Positions 32,259 through 41,042 of a stretch of DNA of 42,882 bases are shown here, in pieces (position 1 is the first letter of the stretch; every line of letters starts with the position of its first letter). Under the pieces are notes generated by a model that saw nothing but the letters and a program-made list of their open reading frames with translations, was not told the DNA's origin and searched no databases. The translations under genes were made by a program, and so were the position numbers. The stretch comes from Psittacicella melopsittaci (lineage in GTDB: Bacteria; Pseudomonadota; Gammaproteobacteria; Enterobacterales; Psittacicellaceae): positions 1 through 42,882 of the forward strand of contig NZ_NRJH01000029.1 in NCBI RefSeq assembly GCF_003585925.1. Direction: 5' to 3'.

Positions 32259-34004
32259 ATGTCAGAGACTTATAAAGATTTTCTAAAAAAACTAACCGAG
32301 GTAGTAGGCGATAAATATGTTTTAACAGATCCAGCAGCTACTAAACGTTATCGTACGGGATTTTTCTTTGGACTGGGTGATGCTCTTGCGGTGGTACGTC
32401 CAGGTTCATTAGTAGAATATTATAAAGTAGTTAAGCTTTGTGTAGAAAATAATATTATTGTCTTAAACCAAGCCCAAAATACAGGGGTAACAGGTGGTTC
32501 TACACCTTGGGGTAACGACTATGATCGTCCAATTGTTATCATTAATACTTTAAGAATTGATGATATCGAAATTATTCGTAAAGATACTGATGAGCCTCAA
32601 GCCGTATGTTTTGCAGGTTCAACATTATTTAAACTAGAAGAAAAACTGGCAAAAATTGGTCGTGAACCTCACTCGGTAATCGGTTCTTCATGTATCGGAG
32701 CTTCAGTTGTTGGAGGCATTTGTAATAACTCAGGTGGTACATTAGTACAACGTGGTCCTGCGTATACTGAGTTAGCGTGTTATGCTCGTGTAAATGATCA
32801 AGGAGAGTTAGAATTTATTAACAACCTTGGCATAGATTTAGGTGACGGTTCTCCTGAAGAGCAATTAGCACGCCTCGAAAAAGGTGACTTTGACGAAAAA
32901 GATGTACATAATCCAGAAGGTAAATTAGCTTCTTCTCGTGATTATAAAGACAAAGTGGTACTAGTGGATGCTGATACGCCTTCACGTTATAACTCAGATC
33001 CTGAGCGTCTTAAAGAAGCTTCTGGTTCTGCAGGTCACTTAGCTGTATTTGCCGTACGTGTAGACACTTTTGCTAAACCAAAACGTCAGCAGTTATTCTT
33101 TATTGGTACTAACAGCCCTGAAGATTTAAATGATATTCGTCGCACGGTATTAACCAAATTTGATGGTTTACCTATGCAAGGTGAATACATGGGTGCTTCT
33201 TCATTTGATGATGCAGTTAGATTTGGTAAGGATGTATTTTGGGTACTAGATAAATTTGGTACTAAACATTTACCACGTTTATACTCTCTCAAAGATTTCT
33301 ATGATCGTAAATTTGGTCGCTTCTCATTTTTACCATCTTCAGAAACAATTATGCAGTTTTATGCTGATTGTTTACCAAATTTACTCCCGGCGCGTATTTT
33401 AGACTTCCGTCGTAAGTACCAGCACTTTTTAATTTTAACTACTACCGATGATTTAATTGACAAAACAGATTCTTACTTAAAAGAATACTTTGACAAGCAT
33501 GATACGGGATCATATTTTGCGGCTACGCCAAAAGAAGCGAAAAAAGCATTATTACTCCGCTTCTCAGTTGGTGGCTCTTTAGCAAGATCTATGCATGTTC
33601 TTAAAAATGAAACTAAAGGCATGATCGCTTTAGATATAGCTTTACGTCGTAATGATGATCAATGGGCAGAACCTTTACCAGCTGAAATCCTTGAGCATTT
33701 AACCCATGTAAACTCTTGTGGACACTTTTTATGTCACGTGTTCCACTTAGATTACTTAGTGAAAAAAGACTCGCCTTATTCAGTAGAAGAAATTAAAGAA
33801 AAAATCTTAGCTTTCTATCGCGATAAAGGGGCACAATACCCAGCAGAGCACAATGTGGGTCACTTATATCATGCTCAACCAGCCTTAGAAAAACACTACC
33901 GTGAGTTAGATCCAACTAACCAATTTAACCCAGGGGTAGGTAAATTATCTAAATTTAAATACTGGTCTGACGTACCTTGTTCATGTGATCATCATAAAAA
34001 ATAG
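32259..34004 (+). CDS. dld: Quinone-dependent D-lactate dehydrogenase
   Basis: The product has 581 residues (E. coli Dld 571). It is an FAD-linked oxidase. The PCMH-type FAD domain carries NQAQNTGVTGGSTPWGNDYDRPIVIINTLR and SSCIGASVVGGICNNSGGTLVQRGPAYTELA. The C-terminal cap and membrane-binding domains follow, with NVGHLYHAQPALEKHYRELDPTNQFNPGVGKLSK. It oxidises D-lactate to pyruvate and passes electrons to the quinone pool at the inner membrane. AAGGAA precedes the ATG. It ends CSCDHHKK, a Cys/His-rich tail. Confidence 0.96.
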   Translation: MSETYKDFLKKLTEVVGDKYVLTDPAATKRYRTGFFFGLGDALAVVRPGSLVEYYKVVKLCVENNIIVLNQAQNTGVTGGSTPWGNDYDRPIVIINTLRIDDIEIIRKDTDEPQAVCFAGSTLFKLEEKLAKIGREPHSVIGSSCIGASVVGGICNNSGGTLVQRGPAYTELACYARVNDQGELEFINNLGIDLGDGSPEEQLARLEKGDFDEKDVHNPEGKLASSRDYKDKVVLVDADTPSRYNSDPERLKEASGSAGHLAVFAVRVDTFAKPKRQQLFFIGTNSPEDLNDIRRTVLTKFDGLPMQGEYMGASSFDDAVRFGKDVFWVLDKFGTKHLPRLYSLKDFYDRKFGRFSFLPSSETIMQFYADCLPNLLPARILDFRRKYQHFLILTTTDDLIDKTDSYLKEYFDKHDTGSYFAATPKEAKKALLLRFSVGGSLARSMHVLKNETKGMIALDIALRRNDDQWAEPLPAEILEHLTHVNSCGHFLCHVFHLDYLVKKDSPYSVEEIKEKILAFYRDKGAQYPAEHNVGHLYHAQPALEKHYRELDPTNQFNPGVGKLSKFKYWSDVPCSCDHHKK

Positions 34005-34113
34005 AAACTTTTACAAATATTTTTTGTCTAATTAAATGTAATAAGTAATTAATGAAGAAAAATCTATTTTTTCCATATTATTTACCTATTACAAGACAAA
34101 AATAGTAGACTCC

Positions 34114-34151
34114 AGCAATGAAATCTATCTTGATTTCATTGCTTTTTTTTA
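34114..34151 (+). terminator. Terminator of dld
   Basis: The perfect 12-bp stem AGCAATGAAATC/GATTTCATTGCT (34114-34125 with 34132-34143) is followed by T8. It lies 110 nt after the stop codon. Confidence 0.92.
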
Positions 34152-34218
34152 TTCCGAATTTTTTCCTTTATGCTAAAATAGTTAATAAAAATACTAACTT
34201 AATTGCCTGAGAAAGCTC

Positions 34219-34545
34219 ATGAAATTGATTCGCTATTTATGCTATTTATTATTTTTAATTGCCCTAATTGTTGTTATTTTTCTCTTTAGTTCAGCTAATG
34301 ATCAGGTAGTACATGTAAACTTTCTGCTTGGAGAGTTTGAAGGAGTTCTATCGTTTGTTTTAGGCATGACCTTTATTTTTGGTTTTATAATTGCTTTAGT
34401 AGTACTCTTTTTACTCTATTTAGTTCTTAAAACCAGATTAGTTCTTGCCCATACTAAAGCTCAAGCTCTAGAGAAAAAAGTTGCTAAGTTAGAACTTGCT
34501 CTTGAAGCTCAGCAATTAGATGCAAAAGACCATACGACTCATTAA
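34219..34545 (+). CDS. lapA: LPS assembly protein A (LapA, YciS)
   Basis: The product has 108 residues. There are two TM helices (about 4-24 and 42-68), and between them SSANDQVVHVNFLLGEFEGVLS, the LapA/DUF1049 pattern. A C-terminal cytoplasmic coiled coil (75-100) follows. It works with LapB in linking LPS transport and LpxC turnover. It is followed by lapB 44 nt downstream, as in E. coli. A small hairpin CCCTGGTTT/AAACTGGGG lies in that gap. Confidence 0.9.
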   Translation: MKLIRYLCYLLFLIALIVVIFLFSSANDQVVHVNFLLGEFEGVLSFVLGMTFIFGFIIALVVLFLLYLVLKTRLVLAHTKAQALEKKVAKLELALEAQQLDAKDHTTH

Positions 34546-34589
34546 AAGCAACTGCCCTGGTTTTTAAACTGGGGTATTTCTTATAGATT

Positions 34590-36452
34590 ATGTCTGAATT
34601 ACTTTTTCTTCTAATTCCATTAATCGCCATAGTTTCCTTTGCTTTAGGATATCTATTTAAAGGAAGTTTTTCGACCTGGTTGCTTAAACGACGCACTAAA
34701 CAATCTTATTTAGATTCAGCGCCCATAGTAATCAAAGATGATAATCCGCAAGCAAGTGAAGTGGTAGAAAAATTACTTAACACGGTTGAGTATATAGTTG
34801 ATGGAAATTTAATTGCTAATGCCCCTACTTTGTATAAAAATGTTAAAGTTAGCAAAAACAAAGAGGTAACTAGCGAAATTAATCCTAATCAAGATGATAT
34901 TTACGAGCAAATAAACTCTGAGCCTAAGGCAGAAAAACAAAATACTGCACCCGCTCAAGAGCAAGAAGCTGCAAGTAAAATCTCTGATTTAGACCAAACT
35001 TTAAATGCCAGCAGTATAAACAATCCTGTTGTTGCTACTTTAGAACAGGCTTTACAAAAAGCTAAGGTTAAAGCTGAGGTACCCGAAGAGGCAGTCCTAG
35101 TAGCACGTTCGCTCAAAGATTTACACCGTCCTTATAGTGTTCTTGCCGAAGATGTAGGGCATTTACTTGAAATGCAAATGATGGCAGGAGTAATTTGCAT
35201 GCAACGCGGTGACTATATGCGGGCAATTAAAATTTTCCGTCATATTTTGGCAATTCCGACCTGGAAAAACCAAGGGCATACTTTAGCTCAAATGAACTTA
35301 GCTCGCTGTTACTTAAAAGCGGGAATGTTCTCGCGAGCTCTGGAAAATCTTTTACCTCTAGTTGGTAACGACCAATATGAGCTCGAGGTTTTAGAGTTAT
35401 TACTCCAGTTATATCTTGTAACTGCCGACTGGCAACCAGCTTTAGCTGTTGCCAAAGGAATTTACAATCTGCGTAAAAGTGAAAGCAACCTCAATCAGCT
35501 CTGTCACTATTACATTTTTCGCCTTTTAAGTTGCTACTTAGAGCTAGGGCACCGACGTACTATGTTTAGTTTTTCGCGGATTATTGAGTTGTCGCCAACT
35601 AATGTGCGTACCTATGTGACGCGAGCAAATTATCATTTTGCTTTAGGTGATTATCATAGTGCTTTAGAAGACTATGAACATGCTTTAAAGCTAAGAATAG
35701 ATCTTTTACCAAGTCTAATTAGCAATATTGCTTTTTGTTTTAATCATGTAAGAATTCTAGGCTATGATTTTCCAACTTTTTTACGCAATCTGGAAACGCC
35801 TGAGCATTTACAATACATGATTGATCTTTATTTAGATCAAGTGGCAAATAATTTTGCTTTTGCTGACTATGCTCATAGTTTTGAGTTTCAAGATCAAGCA
35901 AAAAACTCTGCCGAAGTTTTTCGTGAACTAGTTTTAGGACAGCAAACGCGCGATTATGAAGCTGAGTTAGAGCAAAAAATAAAAACCTATCAAAAAACAG
36001 ATCTGCTCGATAAAGTGGTTTCTTTAATTCGTGATAAAGATGAAGCAGAGCATATGGAGTTATATGAGCGGATTGACATACTTTTAGATAGTTATGCCAA
36101 AAATCCACAATCTATAACTTTACAACGCATTTTCTTTATCTCGGCACAACTTTTAACTAATACCCAAGTTGAAGTGAAAGTTGATATCACCGAAAAAACT
36201 AATCTCCTTTCGAGTTTATTTAGTTTAGGAAGACGTAAAGAAGCAGAGAAAAACTCTGCGATTGCTCAAAAACAAGAAAAGTTTAGTCAATTTTTAAGTA
36301 AAATTGAGCAAAGAAACCCAGAGTCACGTATAGTTGCTTCTTATTCGTGTCGCTCTTGTGGTTATCAACATCACGATATTTTCTGGTTATGTCCTTCGTG
36401 TCATAAACTGGATACTTTTACTTTAAGTAAACTTAATTTTTCTGACCTCTAG
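34590..36452 (+). CDS. lapB: LPS assembly protein B (LapB, YciM), enlarged
   Basis: The product has 620 residues against 389 in E. coli. An N-terminal TM anchor (about 3-25) is followed by a long low-complexity Gln/Glu/Asn-rich linker (about 50-160). TPR repeats run from about 185 (HLLEMQMMAGVICMQRGDYMRAIKIFRHIL onward). A Lys-rich insert at about 520-575 precedes a C-terminal rubredoxin-like zinc/iron knuckle with C587, C590, C601 and C604 (SCRSCGY...WLCPSCHK). LapB recruits LpxC to FtsH for degradation. It is preceded by lapA and followed by yciH, the E. coli order but without pyrF between. No Shine-Dalgarno before the ATG. Confidence 0.92.
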   Translation: MSELLFLLIPLIAIVSFALGYLFKGSFSTWLLKRRTKQSYLDSAPIVIKDDNPQASEVVEKLLNTVEYIVDGNLIANAPTLYKNVKVSKNKEVTSEINPNQDDIYEQINSEPKAEKQNTAPAQEQEAASKISDLDQTLNASSINNPVVATLEQALQKAKVKAEVPEEAVLVARSLKDLHRPYSVLAEDVGHLLEMQMMAGVICMQRGDYMRAIKIFRHILAIPTWKNQGHTLAQMNLARCYLKAGMFSRALENLLPLVGNDQYELEVLELLLQLYLVTADWQPALAVAKGIYNLRKSESNLNQLCHYYIFRLLSCYLELGHRRTMFSFSRIIELSPTNVRTYVTRANYHFALGDYHSALEDYEHALKLRIDLLPSLISNIAFCFNHVRILGYDFPTFLRNLETPEHLQYMIDLYLDQVANNFAFADYAHSFEFQDQAKNSAEVFRELVLGQQTRDYEAELEQKIKTYQKTDLLDKVVSLIRDKDEAEHMELYERIDILLDSYAKNPQSITLQRIFFISAQLLTNTQVEVKVDITEKTNLLSSLFSLGRRKEAEKNSAIAQKQEKFSQFLSKIEQRNPESRIVASYSCRSCGYQHHDIFWLCPSCHKLDTFTLSKLNFSDL

Positions 36453-36472
36453 TTCTTAGAGGTCCTTTTTTT
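36444..36472 (+). terminator. Terminator overlapping the lapB stop codon
   Basis: The stem GACCTCTA/TAGAGGTC (36444-36451 with 36457-36464) is followed by C and T7. The stop codon (36450-36452) lies within the stem-loop. Confidence 0.9.
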
Positions 36473-36599
36473 ACCTAAAAATAAATTTTTTTGTTTCGTT
36501 ATTTGAGGTAAATATCTTATAATAAATCTTAATAGGCTATAAATAAGAGACAACAAAGCTAGCTTATTAAATTATAGATAAAACATAAGGAGAAGGACT

Positions 36600-36914
36600 A
36601 TGAGTCTAGTTTATAGTACCGACGGAGGACGAGTTAAGCCTCAAGTAGAACAAGAACTTCCACCTGAAGGGGATGGCGTAGTAAGACTTTATAAACAAAC
36701 TAAGGGGCGCAAAGGAGCTGGAGTAGTTCTAGTTTCGGGCACAGGTTTGGATAAAGCTGGTCTTAAAGATCTCTGCAGTTTTTTAAAGAAAAAACTGGGA
36801 GTTGGTGGTAGTGTTGAAGAGTGGGATGTAGTTATCCAAGGTGGAGACAAGCGTCCACAAATTCAGCAACTTTTAGAACAAAAAGGTTTCAAGGTTAAGA
36901 TTTCGGGAGGCTAG
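36600..36914 (+). CDS. yciH: SUI1/eIF1-like protein YciH
   Basis: The product has 104 residues (E. coli 108). It is a SUI1 fold with VVRLYKQTKGRKGAGVVLVSG, then LCSFLKKKLGVGGSVEEWDVVIQGDK-type core and the GFKVKISGG end. It is the bacterial homologue of eIF1, reported to affect start-site fidelity or ribosome inhibition under stress. AAGGAG precedes the ATG, TATAAT is at 36518-36523. It heads a two-gene unit with the Smr gene, 2 nt apart. Confidence 0.93.
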   Translation: MSLVYSTDGGRVKPQVEQELPPEGDGVVRLYKQTKGRKGAGVVLVSGTGLDKAGLKDLCSFLKKKLGVGGSVEEWDVVIQGGDKRPQIQQLLEQKGFKVKISGG

Positions 36915-36916
36915 AG

Positions 36917-38752
36917 ATGAGTATTAAAGATATTATCAAGTATGCCCTGCAAAGCTTAAGTAAAGACCAAAAAGAAAAAGTTAATGATAATGATGACTTT
37001 AAGCGTTTAGAAGAGGTGAAACAGCTTTTAGCTAAAGCGGTCGAAGAAGGTCCTAAAGACAATATTTTTGCTGATGAGTCAGTTGACCTTGGGCAAAGAG
37101 ACATGGATAAAACCTTACATAGTTTATTCGATGACTCAGGTAAAGACCTCGAAGGTAATAAGGGCAAAAGTATTTACAACACTGGAGAATTTAAAGTTCT
37201 CTCAGGGCCTGCAGTTTATCAAAATGTAGAAATTGATGAAAATTCTTATAGTGATGAACGCGGCAAGGTTTTAGGTAATGCTTCTTTTGCTGAGCAAACT
37301 AAACATGCTGCTCCAGACTATAATCCTGAAGCTATTCTAGGCAATACGCCACGTAAACTCAAAACTAATGCTAAGTCAAGCCAAAGTGAAACTAATGAAA
37401 GTGAAACTAAGATTGACGAGGTTAAAGGCAATCCTGAAGGAATAGTACATTCGTTTGTGAAAAAGACTTCGCATACGCGTACTATTACCCATATTCATCT
37501 AGCCGACGGTAGTGTAGAGCGTAAAGTTGAAGATAAAAATGTTAGTGAAGATATAGAAACCCAACCTTTAGCAAATGGGAATTTACAGTCTACTACCAAT
37601 ACTTCAACGCGTACAGTAACTACTACTTTATCAGGGAAAAAAGCAAGCGGTGATGGCGAAAGCTTTGCTGAATTATTCGAAAAAAGAGAATATGACTTTA
37701 GTCCTGAAGCTTTAGGTGCTCCTATACAAGAAAATCGTGCTCTTAAAGGCACAGGATCTGCAGTTAATGAGTATGAAAAGAATCTTCTGGCTAACTTTAA
37801 ACGTGAAGTTAAAGAACAACAAAACCAAGAGCAAGAAGAATCTTTTGCTGCTCTAGTAGATTCCTATGCTTTACCTAATGCTTCGGCACGTGAACAGCAA
37901 AATCTAGCTTCAAAGCGTAAAAAAGCAAAAATGTTTGCTCCTTCAAGTAAAAAATTAGTAAAACCTGAAGTAGAGATAATTGAAGATGAGCAAGAGATTG
38001 TTGCTTACAATGTAGATCAAATTAATCGTAATAATAAATCTTTTAATGATCTCCAAGCTCAAGCAAATAAAAATCGAGAAATTGTTGATGCTAGCTTTGC
38101 GCAAATGTTTGAAGCACAACCGCAAAATGTGCCGAGTAAAAGCTTTGTCGAAAAAGATAGTTCTTTCCGCAATGCCTTTAAAGACGTTAAACCTTTAAAC
38201 TCAGGCGTAAAAGCAAGTTTAGAGCAACAAAGACGTCAAGCTGAGCATCAGCGTCGCGCTTTAGTAGGCTTAAAATCGGGCAAAGAAATTCTCGAACAAG
38301 AAATTGCTCATCAAGATTATCAGCGTCTGAGTCAAGATGAGAATGTAATTTTCTCAGATATTAATATGCGTTTTAACGAATTTAATTATGAGAATGCTCG
38401 TTTTGCGATTGAAGGTTTAGATGCTGATGTTTCGCATGCCTTTTTCAATGGGTTATTACCAATTGATCAGGAAGTAGACTTACACAAGTGCACTACCGAA
38501 GAATTAAAATCAATTATTCCTGCGGTAGTAAAAGACAGCTGGCGTAATAATGAGTTTGTTATACGTTTTATTACAGGACATGGTAAAGGGGTATTAAAAC
38601 AAAGCTTACCTAATTACCTTGTGCAATATGAACGTGTTGCAGCCTTTTACCCAAATAAAGAGAATAATGGTAAAGGTCGTACCAATGGCTTTGTTGTATT
38701 GCTTCGCAACTATGACAAAGAAACGGCTTCACGTTATGCCTTTAGTAAATAA
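36917..38752 (+). CDS. Smr-domain protein (SmrA-like) with long motif-repeat extension
   Basis: The product has 611 residues; E. coli SmrA and SmrB have about 185. The C-terminal Smr domain has DLH at 521-523 (family LDLHG; here VDLHKCT) and the TGHGKGVLKQ signature at 553-562. Just before it, SSFRNAFKDVKPLN (415-428) matches the N-terminal motif of SmrA. Related short motifs recur upstream: ESFAELF (248), ESFAALV (308), KSFNDLQ (374) and ASFAQMF (392), with weaker ones near 64 and 122, inside a charged, Ser/Asn-rich, probably disordered region. Smr proteins nick nucleic acids; SmrB cleaves mRNA at collided ribosomes. Pairing with yciH, whose stop is 2 nt upstream, suggests a translation-linked job. 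GGAGG is 10 nt before the ATG. Confidence 0.85.
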   Translation: MSIKDIIKYALQSLSKDQKEKVNDNDDFKRLEEVKQLLAKAVEEGPKDNIFADESVDLGQRDMDKTLHSLFDDSGKDLEGNKGKSIYNTGEFKVLSGPAVYQNVEIDENSYSDERGKVLGNASFAEQTKHAAPDYNPEAILGNTPRKLKTNAKSSQSETNESETKIDEVKGNPEGIVHSFVKKTSHTRTITHIHLADGSVERKVEDKNVSEDIETQPLANGNLQSTTNTSTRTVTTTLSGKKASGDGESFAELFEKREYDFSPEALGAPIQENRALKGTGSAVNEYEKNLLANFKREVKEQQNQEQEESFAALVDSYALPNASAREQQNLASKRKKAKMFAPSSKKLVKPEVEIIEDEQEIVAYNVDQINRNNKSFNDLQAQANKNREIVDASFAQMFEAQPQNVPSKSFVEKDSSFRNAFKDVKPLNSGVKASLEQQRRQAEHQRRALVGLKSGKEILEQEIAHQDYQRLSQDENVIFSDINMRFNEFNYENARFAIEGLDADVSHAFFNGLLPIDQEVDLHKCTTEELKSIIPAVVKDSWRNNEFVIRFITGHGKGVLKQSLPNYLVQYERVAAFYPNKENNGKGRTNGFVVLLRNYDKETASRYAFSK

Positions 38753-38760
38753 TTAAATTT

Positions 38761-38788
38761 AAAGATCCTAGCTAAGCTGGGATCTTTT
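38761..38788 (+). terminator. Terminator of the yciH-smr unit
   Basis: The stem AAAGATCCTAGC/GCTGGGATCTTT with a TAA loop (one G.U) is followed by T residues. Confidence 0.8.
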
Positions 38789-38900
38789 CTTAATTTGAGG
38801 CAGTAAAGATTTTAATTTGCCCAAGAGTAAAAATTTTTCTGACAAATAAAGTATAATAGAAAATTGGGGCACTAGGTTTCACAATTAATTTAAAATAAAG

Positions 38901-40214
38901 ATGACAAATACTATAACCAGTTTTAGTCAAGTTAAGAGAGTGTGTTTATTTCGTCTCTCAGCAATTGGGGATATTTTAAATTTAATCCCAAGTTTAGAAA
39001 TACTTTTAAAAAATTACCCACAAGTAGAAGTTACCTGGGTAATAGGTAATGGTGAATATAATTTATTTCGCCACTTAGGAAAAAAATACCCACAACTAAA
39101 ATTTGAGGTATTTAATAAACAAAAAACTTCTTATTTTCAGGCGTATAAGCAATTAAGAGCCATGTCAAAAGAGCCTTTTGACATTTTATTGCATGCCCAA
39201 ACTTCTTTACGAGCTAATGTCCTTTCGACCTTTATTAAAGCAAAACTAAAAGTTGGCTTTTGTAAAGAGAGAAGCTTTGAAGGGCATTCGCTAGTTGTAG
39301 ATCGTTCGATTCCTTCGCAAACTTCAATGCATGTAATGGTAGATTACTTTGATCTTTTCAAGCCATTTTTTAATGCTCAAGATTGTGCGGAATTTGCAGC
39401 CTTAGTTACCGATACAGCATTACTTTATCAAGGAAACTATCCTGAAAAACTGCAAGCCCAACGCGATTTACAACCTTTATTTGATTTAGGGTTAGGTGCA
39501 CCTAATAGCGAGCAAGCTCTTGCTAATGTAAGCCAGCATAATCAAAACCTCTATAAGTTGCTAGCCAATTTAAGTCGCTATAGCCACGATAATAAAACTC
39601 GAGATGGTAAACTAATTTATGTTAATCCAGCCTCTTCTGCCTTAAAGAAAAACTGGACAAAAGAAGGTTATGTAGCTCTAATTAAATTCCTCATTGACCA
39701 AGGGCATTATGTAGTAGTTACAGGTGGAAAAAACCAAGTTGAATTAGAATTAGTTAATGGCGTGGCTAAAGAAGTTGAAGAATATATACGCACTGCCCAC
39801 CCTGGTTATACTTGTAAAGCTTTACAACGCCCTGGCAAAAAAGTATTTTTCAATTTAGCAGCTAAAACCAATTTAGCCGAACTCTATTTATTTCTCAGTT
39901 TAGCTGACTTGGTAATTAGTCCTGATTCGGGACCTATGCATTTAGCTTCTTGCTTAGGTATTCCAACTATAGGTTTATTTGCTTATATTAATCCATTACG
40001 CTCGGGACCAATTCAAGGCGTATGTGATGTAGTAAGTGTTTTCCATAAAAATACCTATGGACACGATATAGAATACAGCCAAGAGCAATATCGTTTAGAC
40101 TTAAAAAATTGGCGCAAAAAACCACCTAAATGCGATGACAAACTCATGTTACAAATAACCCCAGCCGAGGTTATTGAACGCACTAAACAGGTTTTAGCTC
40201 GCCTTGATAAATAG
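38901..40214 (+). CDS. GT9 heptosyltransferase, OpsX-like (LPS inner core)
   Basis: The product has 437 residues. The N-terminal half carries CLFRLSAIGDILNLIPSLEIL and LLHAQTSLRANVLSTFIKAKLKVGF..RSFEG, close in pattern to Haemophilus OpsX (heptosyltransferase acting on Kdo-phosphate) as recalled. The C-terminal half has YVNPASSALKKNWTKEGY (sugar-nucleotide site) and ISPDSGPMHLASCLGIPTIGLFAYINPLRSGP (341-347 core). It is about 80-90 residues longer than most GT9 proteins, with an insertion around 175-240. It probably adds the first heptose to lipid A-Kdo in the cytosol. TATAAT lies at 38852-38857; no Shine-Dalgarno is seen. Confidence 0.85.
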   Translation: MTNTITSFSQVKRVCLFRLSAIGDILNLIPSLEILLKNYPQVEVTWVIGNGEYNLFRHLGKKYPQLKFEVFNKQKTSYFQAYKQLRAMSKEPFDILLHAQTSLRANVLSTFIKAKLKVGFCKERSFEGHSLVVDRSIPSQTSMHVMVDYFDLFKPFFNAQDCAEFAALVTDTALLYQGNYPEKLQAQRDLQPLFDLGLGAPNSEQALANVSQHNQNLYKLLANLSRYSHDNKTRDGKLIYVNPASSALKKNWTKEGYVALIKFLIDQGHYVVVTGGKNQVELELVNGVAKEVEEYIRTAHPGYTCKALQRPGKKVFFNLAAKTNLAELYLFLSLADLVISPDSGPMHLASCLGIPTIGLFAYINPLRSGPIQGVCDVVSVFHKNTYGHDIEYSQEQYRLDLKNWRKKPPKCDDKLMLQITPAEVIERTKQVLARLDK

Positions 40215-40246
40215 AAAAAACACCTCCAGTGCGAGGTGTTTTTTGT
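40215..40246. terminator. Bidirectional terminator between the heptosyltransferase gene and dgkA
   Basis: The perfect 12-bp stem AAAAAACACCTC/GAGGTGTTTTTT (40215-40226 with 40233-40244) has a 6-nt loop. Confidence 0.93.
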
Positions 40247-40603
40247 TTACCAAATTAAAATGCATCCCCAAACGCTAAGGAGAATAAGCACGGCAATAAA
40301 TACGGCTGCCGAGCCCAGGTCTTTAGCTTTACCCGCAAGCTCATGATATTCGGTCCCTATGCGATCAACTACAGCTTCGATAGCGCTGTTAAGTAATTCA
40401 ATTAGTAAAAGTAAGAGTACTGAGGCAACGAGCAGAGCCTTTTCTCCCCCGGTTTCTCCTAACCAGAGACCAAGAGGAATAAGGACAAGGGCTAAAATAA
40501 ATTCTTGCCGAAAAGCGGCTTCGCTTTTAAAGGCACTCTTGAAGCCTTGCAAAGAGTAACCAAAAGCTTTAATAAAGTGTTTGAATCCAGTATGTTTTTC
40601 CAT
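40247..40603 (-). CDS. dgkA: Diacylglycerol kinase
   Basis: The product has 118 residues (E. coli 122). An amphipathic N-terminus and three TM helices are followed by the active-site block IELLNSAIEAVVDRIG, with E69, N72, E76 and D80 at the same numbers as in E. coli DgkA, then AGKAKDLGSAAV. It is an integral trimeric kinase that recycles diacylglycerol from periplasmic glucan or LOS phosphoethanolamine synthesis. It is monocistronic and convergent with the heptosyltransferase gene. Confidence 0.95.
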   Translation of the reverse strand: MEKHTGFKHFIKAFGYSLQGFKSAFKSEAAFRQEFILALVLIPLGLWLGETGGEKALLVASVLLLLLIELLNSAIEAVVDRIGTEYHELAGKAKDLGSAAVFIAVLILLSVWGCILIW

Positions 40604-40686
40604 GCTTGCCTGTGTTTAGAAAAAGGTTGTTAGTAACTAATATTTTATCTTATATCTTACGCAAATGTTAAGCTTATAAGAGAAAT

Positions 40687-40695
40687 TGATATAAT
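40687..40695 (+). promoter_or_regulatory. Extended -10 promoter of the small acidic/RNase-like unit
   Basis: TGATATAAT (TGn plus TATAAT, 40687-40695) lies 30 nt before the ATG at 40725. Confidence 0.6.
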
Positions 40696-40724
40696 AAAGA
40701 GAAAAAATAATCTTGAGGTTTATT

Positions 40725-41042
40725 ATGACAGATAAAGAAAAAGAAGTTAAATACATGGAAGCTGACTATATTGAGAAAGTAGCTCCAGATTTTCAATCGG
40801 CAATGCAAGCTATGCTGGCATATATTCAAGAACGTAAACTTGTAGCAGCTACCGATCTCGCTCCAGCCGAAGAATTAACTTCAGAACCTAATGGCGTTAC
40901 CAGTAAAAAGACGCAATTAGAATTTAAAGAAGGGATGGATTTAGAAGAGTTTTTAGAAGCCCAACAAAATATAGTTGCCCAAGAAATGATGGACTATATG
41001 GTTAACTCAGCTCCAAATGTCCTAGATAAAGATGAAAAATAA
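40725..41042 (+). CDS. Small acidic protein coupled to RNase E/G-like protein
   Basis: The product has 105 residues from the ATG at 40725, with GAGG 9 nt upstream; a TTG at 40713 in frame is part of the ribosome site and is rejected. The protein is acidic, Met- and Glu-rich and predicted helical, with no signal peptide, TM segment or Cys and no domain that I recognise. It overlaps the next gene by 11 nt in another frame (GATGAAAAATAA), so translation of the two is coupled. A role as partner or regulator of the RNase-like protein is inferred from this only. Confidence 0.7.
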   Translation: MTDKEKEVKYMEADYIEKVAPDFQSAMQAMLAYIQERKLVAATDLAPAEELTSEPNGVTSKKTQLEFKEGMDLEEFLEAQQNIVAQEMMDYMVNSAPNVLDKDEK

